A DNA stretch of 64,000 nucleotides from GCA-2731375 sp002731375 (GCA_030752605.1 JASMDX010000049.1:102692-166691); one strand, 5' to 3'; positions 27,126 through 35,830 are shown, counted from the stretch's first letter. Numbers and translations: made by a program. Notes: generated by a model from the letters alone, not told the origin.

Positions 27126-29258
27126 GTGATTCCGTTAATTGGTTATTCAGACCGCCTATCGGGCCGTCCCGGCGACAGGATTGAATTCAAGGTCAGCTCA
27201 ATCGCTCACGAGCCATTCACGGCGGAACTTTTCCGCTCTATTTCGGCCGATCCCAACCCGGCAGGACCAGGGATAATCGAGCGGCCCGTGGCCTCGCCCT
27301 TGGATGGGGCAAGCTATCCCTCGCGCCAGCAACCGATCCAGGCGGGTTCATACGCCATAGCCAACGACGATCTGCCAAACACGGAAGGCGGCTTTCGCCT
27401 TGCCGCCCTGATCTGGCCGACCCTGCCCCTGAAGGGCGAACAAGCAATCCTATCATGTGGCGATATTACTCTAATGATTGACGGGACCGGCGCCTTGGCC
27501 GGCCAGGCAGGTGACCGCCGCGCCGTTGGCAGCGAGCCTTTGCATATCCGCGCCTGGTATCGGGTTTCTCTGACCTATGATGGGGGCAGCGGCGCCCTGA
27601 CCGTCAGCCAGGAACCTTTGAAGAATGGTCACGAGGCCCACAGCACGGTGATCGCACCGGGCCTGAAACTCTCCGGCAAGCCGATCATCGCGGCAATGGA
27701 AAATGCCCCCGCCATCCGGCCCGGCGACGCACCGCACGCCATCGGGGCGCACTTCAATGGCAAGATCGAGGCACCGGAGATCCATGACGGCGACGGCAAG
27801 ATATTGGCCGCATGGGATTTTGCCCAAGGTATCTCCACCACCACGGTCCAGGACACCGGCCCCAACGGCCTGAACGCCCGTCTGATCAATTTGCCGACCC
27901 GCGCCATGACCGGGGCGGCCTGGAATGGCGAGGACATGTGTTTCCGCTACCGCCCCGAACATTACGGCGCCATCCATTTTCATGAAGATGACATTTATGA
28001 TTTTGGCTGGGAGACGGATTTCAGCTTTACCATTCCCGACGACCTGCCCTCGGGCGCCTATGTGGTGCGCATCAAATGCAACGGCCATGAAGAGGCCATG
28101 CCGTTCTTCGTCTGCCCGCCCCTGGGTAAGCCACGGGCCAAGCTGTGCGTTCTGGTTTCCACCTTCACCTATGTGATCTATGGCAACTATGCCCGCCCCG
28201 CCTATCATGAAAGCTGGCATGACCGGGTCGCCGAATGGGACGCCTATCCGTGGAACCCGGCGACCCATCCGGAATATGGCCTGTCCACCTACAATTTCCA
28301 CAGCGACGGCAGCGGCATCTGCCATGCCTCGCACAAGCGGCCATTGTTCAACATCCGCCCCGGCTTTTTGACCACGGGCATTGGCGAGGATTCCGGTCTG
28401 CGCCACTTCCCCGCCGACGGCCATCTGCTGACTTGGCTGGATCAACAAGGCATCGATTACGACATCGTCACGGATCAGGAATTGCATAATGACGGCTATG
28501 CCGCGATACAGCCCTATCAAGTCTTCAGCACGGGCAGCCATCCCGAATACCACACTGCCAGAACCCTGGATGCCATTGAGGCCTATCGCGACAATGGCGG
28601 AAACTTCATGTATTTGGGCGGCAATGGCTTCTATTGGCGGATCGCCCTGCATGAAAGCGAGGCCGGCGCCCTGGAGATCCGCCGTGGCGAAGGCGGTATC
28701 CGCGCCTGGGCCGCGGAGCCCGGCGAATATTTCAATGCCTTCGACGGCACCTATGGCGGCATGTGGCGGCGCAATGGCCGCCCACCACAGTCGATTGCGG
28801 GATTGGGCTTCACCGCGCAAGGTAATTTCACCGGCTCTTACTATCGCCGCATGGAAGCGTCCAAAGACCCAAGCGTTGCCTGGATCTTTGATGGGATTGA
28901 GGATGATATCATCGGGGATTTCGGCCTCTCGGGCGGTGGCGCGGCAGGTTTCGAGCTAGACCGCGCCGATGTGCGCCTGGGCACGCCGGAGGATGCGGTG
29001 ATCATTGCACGTTCGGAAGAGCATGATGAGGAAACCATTATGGTACCCGAGGAAATGCTGACTCACATCGTCAATTGGTCGCTTCAGACAACGCGGGATC
29101 TGATCCACGCAGATATGCTGTATTACCAGACACCATCGGGCGGCCAAGTCTTCTCCACCGGCTCCATCACCTACTGCGGCTGCCTGCCCTGGAACAATGG
29201 GGACAATAATATCTCGAAGCTGACGGGGAATGTGCTGCGTCGGTTCCTGGAAGAATAG
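27126..29258 (+). CDS. N,N-dimethylformamidase large (beta) subunit homologue
   Basis: A 710-residue protein. The GTG at 27126 fits the family start (IPLIGYSDRLSGRPGD follows) and has GGGGGA upstream; the frame is open back to 27027. A jelly-roll/lectin-like N part includes LHIRAWYRVSLTYDGGSG, then the amidase core YGNYARPAYHESW, YGLSTYNFHSDGSG and FSTGSHPEYHTARTLDAIE. His472 and Glu474 in the HPE triplet match the His and Glu iron ligands reported for dimethylformamidase, with an upstream Tyr as third ligand (from memory of the published structure). No small alpha subunit is adjacent, so activity on dimethylformamide is not assured; another amide may be the substrate. Confidence 0.85.
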   Translation: MIPLIGYSDRLSGRPGDRIEFKVSSIAHEPFTAELFRSISADPNPAGPGIIERPVASPLDGASYPSRQQPIQAGSYAIANDDLPNTEGGFRLAALIWPTLPLKGEQAILSCGDITLMIDGTGALAGQAGDRRAVGSEPLHIRAWYRVSLTYDGGSGALTVSQEPLKNGHEAHSTVIAPGLKLSGKPIIAAMENAPAIRPGDAPHAIGAHFNGKIEAPEIHDGDGKILAAWDFAQGISTTTVQDTGPNGLNARLINLPTRAMTGAAWNGEDMCFRYRPEHYGAIHFHEDDIYDFGWETDFSFTIPDDLPSGAYVVRIKCNGHEEAMPFFVCPPLGKPRAKLCVLVSTFTYVIYGNYARPAYHESWHDRVAEWDAYPWNPATHPEYGLSTYNFHSDGSGICHASHKRPLFNIRPGFLTTGIGEDSGLRHFPADGHLLTWLDQQGIDYDIVTDQELHNDGYAAIQPYQVFSTGSHPEYHTARTLDAIEAYRDNGGNFMYLGGNGFYWRIALHESEAGALEIRRGEGGIRAWAAEPGEYFNAFDGTYGGMWRRNGRPPQSIAGLGFTAQGNFTGSYYRRMEASKDPSVAWIFDGIEDDIIGDFGLSGGGAAGFELDRADVRLGTPEDAVIIARSEEHDEETIMVPEEMLTHIVNWSLQTTRDLIHADMLYYQTPSGGQVFSTGSITYCGCLPWNNGDNNISKLTGNVLRRFLEE

Positions 29259-29273
29259 TCGACAGCCCAACAT

Positions 29274-29864
29274 CTAAACGAGCTGTTTACGAAACAAATT
29301 GGCAGCAGGACTATCAGGCCAAACCAATAGGTTATCCGTGCATGTCGGCACTGCACCGTAAACCAACCAGGGGTCGACGACGGTGCCAATGGTTTCTTCG
29401 ATGCGAAAGTATTCAGGATACTGCGCCGCAAACTTCGACAACGTGAGCCCTGAATCGTATTTGTCTTCGAGAAGACCGTGCGCGACATCGACGGTTGAAG
29501 GTTCACCCACCAAGGTCTGCCATCGCGAGGTATCGATATATTCGCGCGTTGCCATTTGCAGACCCAGACTTGTTGGCTTATCGACGCCCAAACGGGTTAG
29601 AACCGCCATTGGCTGGCTGGGCGAAATAAAGGTATCGATGATGTGGGCTCGGCCACGGTATCGCGCCACTATATCAGCGACAGAGCCATGGACTGCCACC
29701 TGAATCACATGATGCACATCGCCCACAAGCATCGCATCGATAGCCGCTGGAAAATCCGCAAACAGCTCAAGGCCCGCATAATCCAACCCCTGAACCGTCA
29801 GATAGCGCTGTGCGATCCAATCATGATTGCTGCCCTTGGGTCCAAGCGTGGCGAAAGTCAGCAC
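29274..29864 (-). CDS. Prephenate dehydratase/BacA-like periplasmic-binding-fold protein
   Basis: A 196-residue protein starting at a GTG (29864). The N terminus TFATLGPKGSNHDWIAQRYL resembles the LGPxGT start of prephenate dehydratases and of the bacilysin enzyme BacA, and VIQVAVHGSVADIV occupies the place of their substrate-binding strand. It lacks the C-terminal ACT regulatory domain and the full TRF catalytic motif of PheA, so it is unlikely to be the housekeeping dehydratase. It lies 22 bases after the E1 beta gene on the same strand and is probably co-transcribed with it. Function is unknown. Confidence 0.6.
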   Translation of the reverse strand: MLTFATLGPKGSNHDWIAQRYLTVQGLDYAGLELFADFPAAIDAMLVGDVHHVIQVAVHGSVADIVARYRGRAHIIDTFISPSQPMAVLTRLGVDKPTSLGLQMATREYIDTSRWQTLVGEPSTVDVAHGLLEDKYDSGLTLSKFAAQYPEYFRIEETIGTVVDPWLVYGAVPTCTDNLLVWPDSPAANLFRKQLV

Positions 29865-29886
29865 TGGCCGTCATCCAAAAATTGGT

Positions 29887-30852
29887 TCACCCCGCTTCCA
29901 TTACCTCCCGGATACCGGTGATGATGCGCTTGCGGTCGGGAAACACATGGTTCTCCATATCCGGGCTGTAGGGGATCGGCACCTGTAGGGCGCAGACCCT
30001 TTTTGGCGGTGCTTTCATGGCCTTGAAGGTGGCGGGGTCTTCCGTCACCAGAGCGGCGATTTCAGCGGAGGCACCCGCCGTGGGGCCGGCCTCGTCCGCA
30101 ATCACCAGACGGCCTGTCTTTTGCACCGAGGCACGCATTAGGTCGTTATCCAGGGGGAACAGCGTGCGCGGATCGACAACCTCGACCGAAACGCCTTCTT
30201 TCTCCATTTCCTCCGCCGCCGCCAAGGCTTCATGCACCAGCCAGGCCAGGGCGATGACGGTGACGTCCTTGCCTTCGCGCTTTACATCTGCCACGCCCAG
30301 GGGAATGGTGTAATCCTCGTCGGGCACCTCGCCCTTCAAACCCATGAGGCGAGTGGATTCGAATGACAGCACCGGGTTGTTATCACGAATGGCGGATTTC
30401 AGCAGGCCCTTCATGTCATACGGCGTGGACGGCAGGATCAGTTTCAGGCCGGCCAGGTTCATGAACATCGAATAGGGGCTTTGCGAATGCTGCGCCGCCA
30501 GTGACGTACCGCCGCCCACGGAGGATCGGAAGACCAACGGAAAGGTCTGCTGACCGCCGAACATGTAGTGGATTTTCGAGGCCTGGTTGACGATCTGATC
30601 CATGGCGACAAAGCAAAAGGTGACCATGGACCAATTGACGATCGGACGCAGGCCCGAACCCGCCGCACCAATTGCAATGCCAGAAAAGGCATTTTCGGCG
30701 ATCGGGGTAGCGCGAATACGTTGTTCGCCGAATTCCTCGACTAGTGATGGCGGCGCATCGGTGGCCAGATGTAAGGTGGTGGGGTCCCGGCGCATTTCCT
30801 CGACCAACGCTTCCATGCCGGCCCGGCCGTAAGATATTTCCCGCATACTCAT
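29887..30852 (-). CDS. 2-oxoacid dehydrogenase E1 component, beta subunit (acetoin/pyruvate type)
   Basis: A 321-residue TPP-binding subunit. GAGGGAGA lies five bases upstream of the ATG at 30852. Conserved blocks are RIRATPIAENAFSGIAIGAA, which holds the TPP-contacting Glu, then FRSSVGGGTSLAAQHSQS and VEVVDPRTLFPLDNDL followed by VQKTGRLVIADEA in the transketolase C domain. It follows the alpha gene by 12 bases, the usual arrangement. No E2 or E3 gene is nearby, so the pair must borrow them from elsewhere or act as a stand-alone decarboxylase (inference). Confidence 0.92.
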   Translation of the reverse strand: MSMREISYGRAGMEALVEEMRRDPTTLHLATDAPPSLVEEFGEQRIRATPIAENAFSGIAIGAAGSGLRPIVNWSMVTFCFVAMDQIVNQASKIHYMFGGQQTFPLVFRSSVGGGTSLAAQHSQSPYSMFMNLAGLKLILPSTPYDMKGLLKSAIRDNNPVLSFESTRLMGLKGEVPDEDYTIPLGVADVKREGKDVTVIALAWLVHEALAAAEEMEKEGVSVEVVDPRTLFPLDNDLMRASVQKTGRLVIADEAGPTAGASAEIAALVTEDPATFKAMKAPPKRVCALQVPIPYSPDMENHVFPDRKRIITGIREVMEAG

Positions 30853-30864
30853 GATACTCTCCCT

Positions 30865-31833
30865 CTAATCCGCGAACACATCATCCAGGGCCGCTTCGGG
30901 CGCCGGGAACGGGCTGGCCTTGGCATAGGTGACGGAAGCCTCAATCTCGGCCATGATCTCGTCATCCATGGCCTTGAATTCCTCGTCGCTGAACTGGCCC
31001 TGCTGTTGTTTCAGGTGATCCACCAGCAACGGAATGGGATCCCGCGCCATCCAGGCGGCTTTTTCCTCTTCCGGGCGCCGGTCAACCGCGCCGGGACGCT
31101 CCGTATGGGGCCGGTGGCGGTAGGTCTTGCATTCGATCAGCGTCGGGCCGTCGCCCGCCCTAGCACGCGCCACGGCCTCCTGCGCAACTTCGTAGACAGC
31201 CAGTACGTCATTGCCGTCGACCACAACGCCGGGAATGCCATAGCCCTTGGCCCGGTCGGACATGTTTTCCGCCGCGTGGGTTTTCTTGGCGGCGGTATCA
31301 GCGGCCCAGGAATTATGCTCACAGACATAAATCACCGGCAGCTTCCAAGAAGCCGCGATATTCAGGCTTTCATGGAACGAACCGGCATTCGACGCCCCGT
31401 CGCCAAAGAAACAGACGGCAACACCATCGTTGCCCGCCATCTGTGCTGCCAGACCGGCGCCGGTGAGAATGGACAACCCGCCGCCGACGATGCCGTTGGC
31501 GCCGAGCATGCCGATGGAAAAATCGGCGATATGCATGGAGCCTCCCTTGCCCTTGCAATAGCCATCCACGCGGCCATACAGCTCCGCCATCATACGGTTC
31601 AGATCGGCGCCCTTGGCGATGCAATGGCCGTGGCCGCGGTGGTTCGAGATGATCTGGTCATCGGGCCGCAGGGCGGCGCAGATGCCAACGCCAGAGGCTT
31701 CCTCGCCGATATAGCAATGCACGACGCCATAGATATCGCCGCCTTTATAGTCATCGGAGGCGCGCTCCTCGAAACGGCGGATGGTTTGCATCTGGCGCAA
31801 CATATCGCGCTGTAGCTCTGGTGAGGCTGACAT
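30865..31833 (-). CDS. 2-oxoacid dehydrogenase E1 component, alpha subunit (acetoin/pyruvate type)
   Basis: A 322-residue partner of the beta subunit, starting MSASPELQRDMLRQMQTIRR with AGAGGAAC upstream; the frame is open to 32244 but that part shadows the MaoC gene. The TPP motif is GDGASNAGSFHESLNIAASW ending in N about 30 residues on. Other landmarks are HCYIGEEASGVGICAALR, SNHRGHGHCIAKG, GKGGSMHIAD and KTYRHRPHTERPG with the regulatory-loop residues. The length matches acetoin-dehydrogenase-type alpha chains. It lies 80 bases downstream of the MaoC hydratase gene. Confidence 0.93.
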   Translation of the reverse strand: MSASPELQRDMLRQMQTIRRFEERASDDYKGGDIYGVVHCYIGEEASGVGICAALRPDDQIISNHRGHGHCIAKGADLNRMMAELYGRVDGYCKGKGGSMHIADFSIGMLGANGIVGGGLSILTGAGLAAQMAGNDGVAVCFFGDGASNAGSFHESLNIAASWKLPVIYVCEHNSWAADTAAKKTHAAENMSDRAKGYGIPGVVVDGNDVLAVYEVAQEAVARARAGDGPTLIECKTYRHRPHTERPGAVDRRPEEEKAAWMARDPIPLLVDHLKQQQGQFSDEEFKAMDDEIMAEIEASVTYAKASPFPAPEAALDDVFAD

Positions 31834-31913
31834 GTGGGCTGTTCCTCTATCTTTGTTGTTCTGGGTTGGGTGTAGTTTGCGTGGGTTATTCCATGGGCGC
31901 AAGAGGGCGCTAT

Positions 31914-32393
31914 TCAATCCACTTTCGGGAACCACATGTTCAGATATTCCACATAGGCCGCCGGACCGTCCAGGCCGTCGACCTCGATATGATGCGTCGT
32001 GGTGATCAGGCGCTTGCCTTTGCCCTTGTCCACCACCTCCATCAGGCCAATACGGTCGCGCACACGGATGCCGTCGCCGATCAGCACTGGCTGTAGCACG
32101 CGGGCCTTGTTCATGCCGTAGTTCAGGGAACGGGCGCCATCGGCGGGGTCGATACCACCAACGCGTACGAAATAGGTAATCAGGCTGAGCAGAAAGAAGC
32201 CATGAATGATGGTGCCGCCATAGGGGCTTTCCCGTTCCGCCCACTCAGGGTCATTGTGCCCCCTGGTCGGCCAGCGGGTGATCTCGCCAAAAATATTGAC
32301 CTGCATCTGGTCAATATCGACCCAGTCAGTCAAGCCGATTTCTTCACCAATATGCTCATACGCGTTAGCCAGCGTTATGCCATTATTCGCCAT
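31914..32393 (-). CDS. MaoC-like hot-dog dehydratase
   Basis: A 159-residue protein starting MANNGITLANAYEHIGEEIG. A strong AGGAGG lies ten bases before this ATG but only one base before the ATG at 32402, so the shorter start is preferred. The hydratase-2 motif is seen as TRGHNDPEWAERESPYGGTI followed by IHG, where Asp and His catalyse water addition to an enoyl-CoA. The rest is a single hot-dog domain (LNYGMNKARVLQPVLIGDGI). It is sandwiched between nitroreductase and E1 alpha in a same-strand run, so it may act on an acyl-CoA in that pathway. Confidence 0.85.
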   Translation of the reverse strand: MANNGITLANAYEHIGEEIGLTDWVDIDQMQVNIFGEITRWPTRGHNDPEWAERESPYGGTIIHGFFLLSLITYFVRVGGIDPADGARSLNYGMNKARVLQPVLIGDGIRVRDRIGLMEVVDKGKGKRLITTTHHIEVDGLDGPAAYVEYLNMWFPKVD

Positions 32394-32413
32394 GTCCGGC
32401 ATTCCTCCTTTGA

Positions 32414-33082
32414 TTAGTCTTTCTTGAATTGCGGGCCGTCGAAGCTTTCGCGGCTGGCTATTTCCTCGACTGATTTGCGCCGCAATTTAGTCAGTTGCTT
32501 GACCGGCTTGCCCAAGGGCACCACGGCGGCCACGGCGAATTCCGAGGGGATATTCAGCAGCTTTTGCACATCCCCTTCCCGCACCACCGCCAGGGTAGTG
32601 ATGGTGCCGCCGTAACCGGCCTCGCGCGCGCCCATCAGAACATTCCAGACGAAGGGATAGATCGAGGCGCCGGAAATCATACCGATACGCTCCAGATCCT
32701 GATCCATGGACGCAACCACGCGCAAGTCCACGACAAAAACCAGCACCACCGAGGCATCACGGAATGAATTGATCAGTATCGGCGCGGCGCGCGTCGCCTC
32801 GATCTCTTCTGCCGTGACCTTGGTCGGCGTCACCGCGTTCCAGGGGCTTTCTCCCGCCTTAGATTGGGCCACGTAACGCTTTGCCGCCGGCTCCGCCAAG
32901 GTGGCCAGGGCATCGCGCGTGCCTGCGTCGCGCACGATGATAACACGGTTACCTTGACGGTTGCCGCCCGAGGGGGCGAAGCGCGCGTTTTCGATCAGAT
33001 CGTGGATGACTGCGTCGGGGACATCCTCGCCGGTGAATTCGCGGGCCGCGAAAGTGGTCCGCATGACATCTTTCAATTCCAT
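32414..33082 (-). CDS. Nitroreductase family protein
   Basis: A 222-residue FMN-dependent oxidoreductase starting MELKDVMRTTFAAREFTGED; the ATG at 33082 has GGAGG eight bases upstream. Landmarks are TTFAAREFTGEDVPDAVI and ARFAPSGGNRQGNRVIIV, the FMN-binding N-terminal motif, and GYGGTITTLAVVREGDVQKL before the C-terminal AAVVPLGKPVKQ strand. The family reduces nitro groups, quinones or enones; the substrate is unknown. It ends 20 bases before the MaoC gene and begins 54 bases after the Hen1-like gene. Confidence 0.9.
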   Translation of the reverse strand: MELKDVMRTTFAAREFTGEDVPDAVIHDLIENARFAPSGGNRQGNRVIIVRDAGTRDALATLAEPAAKRYVAQSKAGESPWNAVTPTKVTAEEIEATRAAPILINSFRDASVVLVFVVDLRVVASMDQDLERIGMISGASIYPFVWNVLMGAREAGYGGTITTLAVVREGDVQKLLNIPSEFAVAAVVPLGKPVKQLTKLRRKSVEEIASRESFDGPQFKKD

Positions 33083-33136
33083 TGTTCTTGCCTCCAAATC
33101 ATCTGTCCGCAGCTTGCGGCGGCAGGTGATGTGCCG

Positions 33137-33742
33137 TCAAGCATCTGCCAGCGTAAATAGCGCCATCTGGCTTACCGCGCCCAGCACTGGGTGCGCCGGG
33201 CCGATGCCGGCGAAGTTGACGGCATAGCCATTGCGCTGGGCCAGGCCCGTGGCCCAGGCCTCGAACTTGGCCCGGCTCCATTCGAATTCATGCTCGGGAT
33301 GGCGCAGGCGGTGGCCCGGCACGCCCAACCACTCATTGCATTCCTGGTTCGGCGTGGTGATCAGGACTAGGCCAGGGCGAAAACCGTTGAAGACCGCGCG
33401 CTCCACCTTTGACAGGCGATCAGGCGGGATATGTTCAATGGTTTCCAGCAATACGGCGGCATCATAGCCCTGAAAGCGGGGATTAGACTCGGCGAAGGAG
33501 CCATTGAGGACCTGAATGCGGGCATCAAGGACGAAGCCTTCTCGGGCGAGATTACGGCCGCAGGCCTCCAATGCCTTGCGGGATATATCCAGTCCCACGA
33601 TCCGCTCGAAAAACGGCTCCGCCGCCAATGCCAGTAACAAAGGTCCCGAACCACAACCCAGATCCAGCACTCGCTTGGCGCCCCACGCGCGCAGGGCATC
33701 GACGACGATATTCAGACGGTCTTCATGCATTGATGTGGGCAT
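33137..33742 (-). CDS. Hen1-type 3'-terminal RNA ribose 2'-O-methyltransferase domain protein
   Basis: A 201-residue protein with start taken at MPTSMHEDRLN; an ATG at 33775 is also possible and neither has a good ribosome site. AdoMet motif I is VLDLGCGSG (25-33). The stretch LLETIEHIPPDRL gives Glu100, Glu103 and His104, and RHPEHEFEW gives His151: together the EXXEH...H metal-binding set that distinguishes Hen1 enzymes. Further Hen1 landmarks are ITTPNQECNEWLG and a C-terminal SQMALF. Bacterial Hen1 normally acts with the RNA-repair kinase-ligase Pnkp; here only the methyltransferase half exists and no Pnkp is near. It heads the run leading to the nitroreductase. Confidence 0.78.
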   Translation of the reverse strand: MPTSMHEDRLNIVVDALRAWGAKRVLDLGCGSGPLLLALAAEPFFERIVGLDISRKALEACGRNLAREGFVLDARIQVLNGSFAESNPRFQGYDAAVLLETIEHIPPDRLSKVERAVFNGFRPGLVLITTPNQECNEWLGVPGHRLRHPEHEFEWSRAKFEAWATGLAQRNGYAVNFAGIGPAHPVLGAVSQMALFTLADA

Positions 33743-33762
33743 GGCGCCATTGTAGCATTCCT

Positions 33763-33795
33763 TGCCTGAGTGCATTTAAAAAATGCGCTCAGGCA
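33763..33795. repeat. 15-bp inverted repeat in a divergent promoter region
   Basis: TGCCTGAGTGCATTT (33763-33777) is followed by AAA and then AAATGCGCTCAGGCA (33781-33795), its reverse complement with one T/C difference. It lies about 20 bases upstream of the preferred Hen1 start and about 100 bases before the divergent FAD-oxidoreductase start. The central A/T tract and near-perfect symmetry suit an operator; a hairpin in RNA is also possible. A smaller dyad AATTG-AAC-CAATT lies just downstream. Confidence 0.6.
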
Positions 33796-33899
33796 CTTGA
33801 GGTTAAAGCAATTGAACCAATTACTTAAGTCGCAAAAGCAACCCCGTTTAATTGAAAATTGCTCTAGAATGTGGTGCCTGGGTATTTGGGAATTTAGTC

Positions 33900-35072
33900 A
33901 TGAGCACGTCAAAATTTGATGCGATAGTCGTCGGCGGTGGTATTGTCGGATGCACCGCCGCCTATTTTCTGGCCCGCAAGGGCCTGAAGGTCGCCGTGGT
34001 GGAGCGGGAGAGCTTGGCCTGCGGCACCTCGAGCAAGAGCTTCGCCTGGATCAACGGCACTTCGAAAACCGCCGACGAGAGTTATCACCGCCTGAACGCC
34101 AAGGGGCTGGCCGGATATTGCGATCTCGCGGTTGAGTTCGGCGAGCAGGCATTGGGCCTGCACCCGGCGGGCTCGTTGCAAATTGTCCGAACGTCCGATG
34201 CCACCAACCTTGCCACATCCCGGGAAAAGCTGCGCCAGCTCGAGGCCCTCGGCTATCCGGCAACCTGGGTTGATAACAACGCCTTGCGCACCATGGAGCC
34301 GCATTTGAGCCTGACGGATGATGCCGAAGGACTGTACGCGGTTAGTGATATGAATCTGAATGCGCCGCATTTCGTCCGTTTCATGGCCGAACAGGTCCGC
34401 GCCCTGGGCGGTGCGGTGATGGAGGGTTGCGCGGCGCAGGCGCTGGAGGCCCGCGAGGATGGCCAGATCACCGGCCTGAACACGGACGGCGGCGTCCTGA
34501 AGTCCGAAACCGTATTGCTCGCCGTCGGGCCTTCGACGCCGGAAGTGTTGAGCGGTTTAACCGGGTTTGATGGCTTCGCCGCCCGCTTTCCCATGCGCAG
34601 AGTACCAGGTCTTCTGGTGCGTACGCCGGATACGGCACCCCATAAGTTTGTTCGCCGGGTGGTCTATTTCGCCGATGGACCGGAACTGCACGTACTGCCC
34701 GATTTCAATGGTGGCGTTAGGATCGGCGCCGATGATACGGACGGTATGACCGATACGGACTCCCCGGTGGAGGAGCTGCGCCGGGTCGCCTGCATCCTGC
34801 TGGAGCGCGCCAAGGAACGGCTGCCCGGCTTTGTCGGCGCCGCCTGCATCGATGAATGTACCTTGACCGTGGGCTTGCGGCCCTATCCCGACGACGGTCA
34901 CAGTCTGGCCGGCCCCCTGCCCGGCGCCGAGGGCCTGTTCATCATCGCCACTCACAGCGGCGTCACCCTGGCACCTGCCCTGGGCCACCTGATGGCGGCA
35001 CGGATCACCACGGGCCAAACGCCGGATATGCTGAAGCCGTTCCTTTTGGATCGGGTCAAGGGCCTCGGCTAA
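33900..35072 (+). CDS. FAD-dependent oxidoreductase, DAO family
   Basis: A 390-residue flavoprotein starting MSTSKFDAIVVGGGIVG (ATG at 33900, GGGA just upstream; frame open to 33852). The dinucleotide-binding GGGIVGCTAAYFLARKG and the acidic VVERESLACGTSSKSFAW loop mark a D-amino-acid-oxidase/glycine-oxidase-like enzyme. The end GLRPYPDDGHSLAGPLPGAE followed by ATHSGVTLAPALG is the usual substrate/FAD lid region of DAO enzymes. The substrate is unknown. It overlaps the convergent alpha/beta hydrolase by four bases. Confidence 0.87.
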   Translation: MSTSKFDAIVVGGGIVGCTAAYFLARKGLKVAVVERESLACGTSSKSFAWINGTSKTADESYHRLNAKGLAGYCDLAVEFGEQALGLHPAGSLQIVRTSDATNLATSREKLRQLEALGYPATWVDNNALRTMEPHLSLTDDAEGLYAVSDMNLNAPHFVRFMAEQVRALGGAVMEGCAAQALEAREDGQITGLNTDGGVLKSETVLLAVGPSTPEVLSGLTGFDGFAARFPMRRVPGLLVRTPDTAPHKFVRRVVYFADGPELHVLPDFNGGVRIGADDTDGMTDTDSPVEELRRVACILLERAKERLPGFVGAACIDECTLTVGLRPYPDDGHSLAGPLPGAEGLFIIATHSGVTLAPALGHLMAARITTGQTPDMLKPFLLDRVKGLG

Positions 35073-35830
35073 GGATTTAAATCACCAAGGAAGCCACACA
35101 TCGCCGCGTTGAAGGCAGCGGGTTGATCCATGTTTGCCTCGTGACCCGCTTCATCGAGTACCACTTTCTGGGCCCCGGGAATTTTCTTCACCATGTAATC
35201 GGTGGCAGCATGAAATTTTACGTCGTCCGCGCCGACCAGAACCAGGGCTGGCACTACTATGGTGGGCAAGCTATCCATCATCGCGGCATTGCTTTGCGCC
35301 AACATGCCGCGGGCGGCGTGCGCCAGACCGGAGGCATTGCGGTGACCGGCGATCCGTATCGTCGGGCCATCGCCTAGTTCATTCAGACCAACCTTCTCGA
35401 AGCGGGCCGCACGCTTAAAAGCGACTTCGTTCCAGGCGGCCCTGGCCTCGTCCTTTCTGAAACCTGGGCCGGTGTCAAACAGCATCAAGCCCGCGGTACG
35501 CTCAGGGTGGGCAATATGAAACCCAAGCGAGGCGCAGCCGCCCAGGGACAGTCCGCCAGCCACCACCTTTTGCACACCGCAAGCATCAAGAATAGCAGCC
35601 ATGTCGGCCACTGTATGATCTTCGGAATAGGCGGCGGGATCGTCGGGATAATCGCTCTGCCCATGACCGCGCATATCCCAGGTCATCACCCGGTAGCGGT
35701 CTTTCAGCACCGCCACCTGATCCCGCCACATGGTGGATGAGTAGCTAAAGCCATGGCTTAACAACACACCGGGACCCGTTCCATGGTCCTCAAAATAAAC
35801 CTTTACGCCATCCCGCTCAATATAGGCCAT
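35069..35830 (-). CDS. Alpha/beta hydrolase, 3-oxoadipate enol-lactonase-like
   Basis: A 253-residue single-domain hydrolase starting MAYIERDGVKVYFEDHGTGP (ATG at 35830; the longer open frame covers the leader region of the next operon). The nucleophile elbow is GGLSLGG, the oxyanion region LSHGFSYSSTMW, the acid lies in LVGADDVKFH and the catalytic His in DEAGHEANMDQP. The strand MTWDMRGHGQSDYPDD is typical of epoxide-hydrolase and enol-lactonase relatives. The substrate is not predictable and no aromatic-ring-cleavage genes are nearby. Confidence 0.86.
   Translation of the reverse strand: MAYIERDGVKVYFEDHGTGPGVLLSHGFSYSSTMWRDQVAVLKDRYRVMTWDMRGHGQSDYPDDPAAYSEDHTVADMAAILDACGVQKVVAGGLSLGGCASLGFHIAHPERTAGLMLFDTGPGFRKDEARAAWNEVAFKRAARFEKVGLNELGDGPTIRIAGHRNASGLAHAARGMLAQSNAAMMDSLPTIVVPALVLVGADDVKFHAATDYMVKKIPGAQKVVLDEAGHEANMDQPAAFNAAMCGFLGDLNP

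Noticed and set aside
29274..29864. Housekeeping prephenate dehydratase PheA
   Set aside because: It is too short, with no ACT domain and no full catalytic motif.
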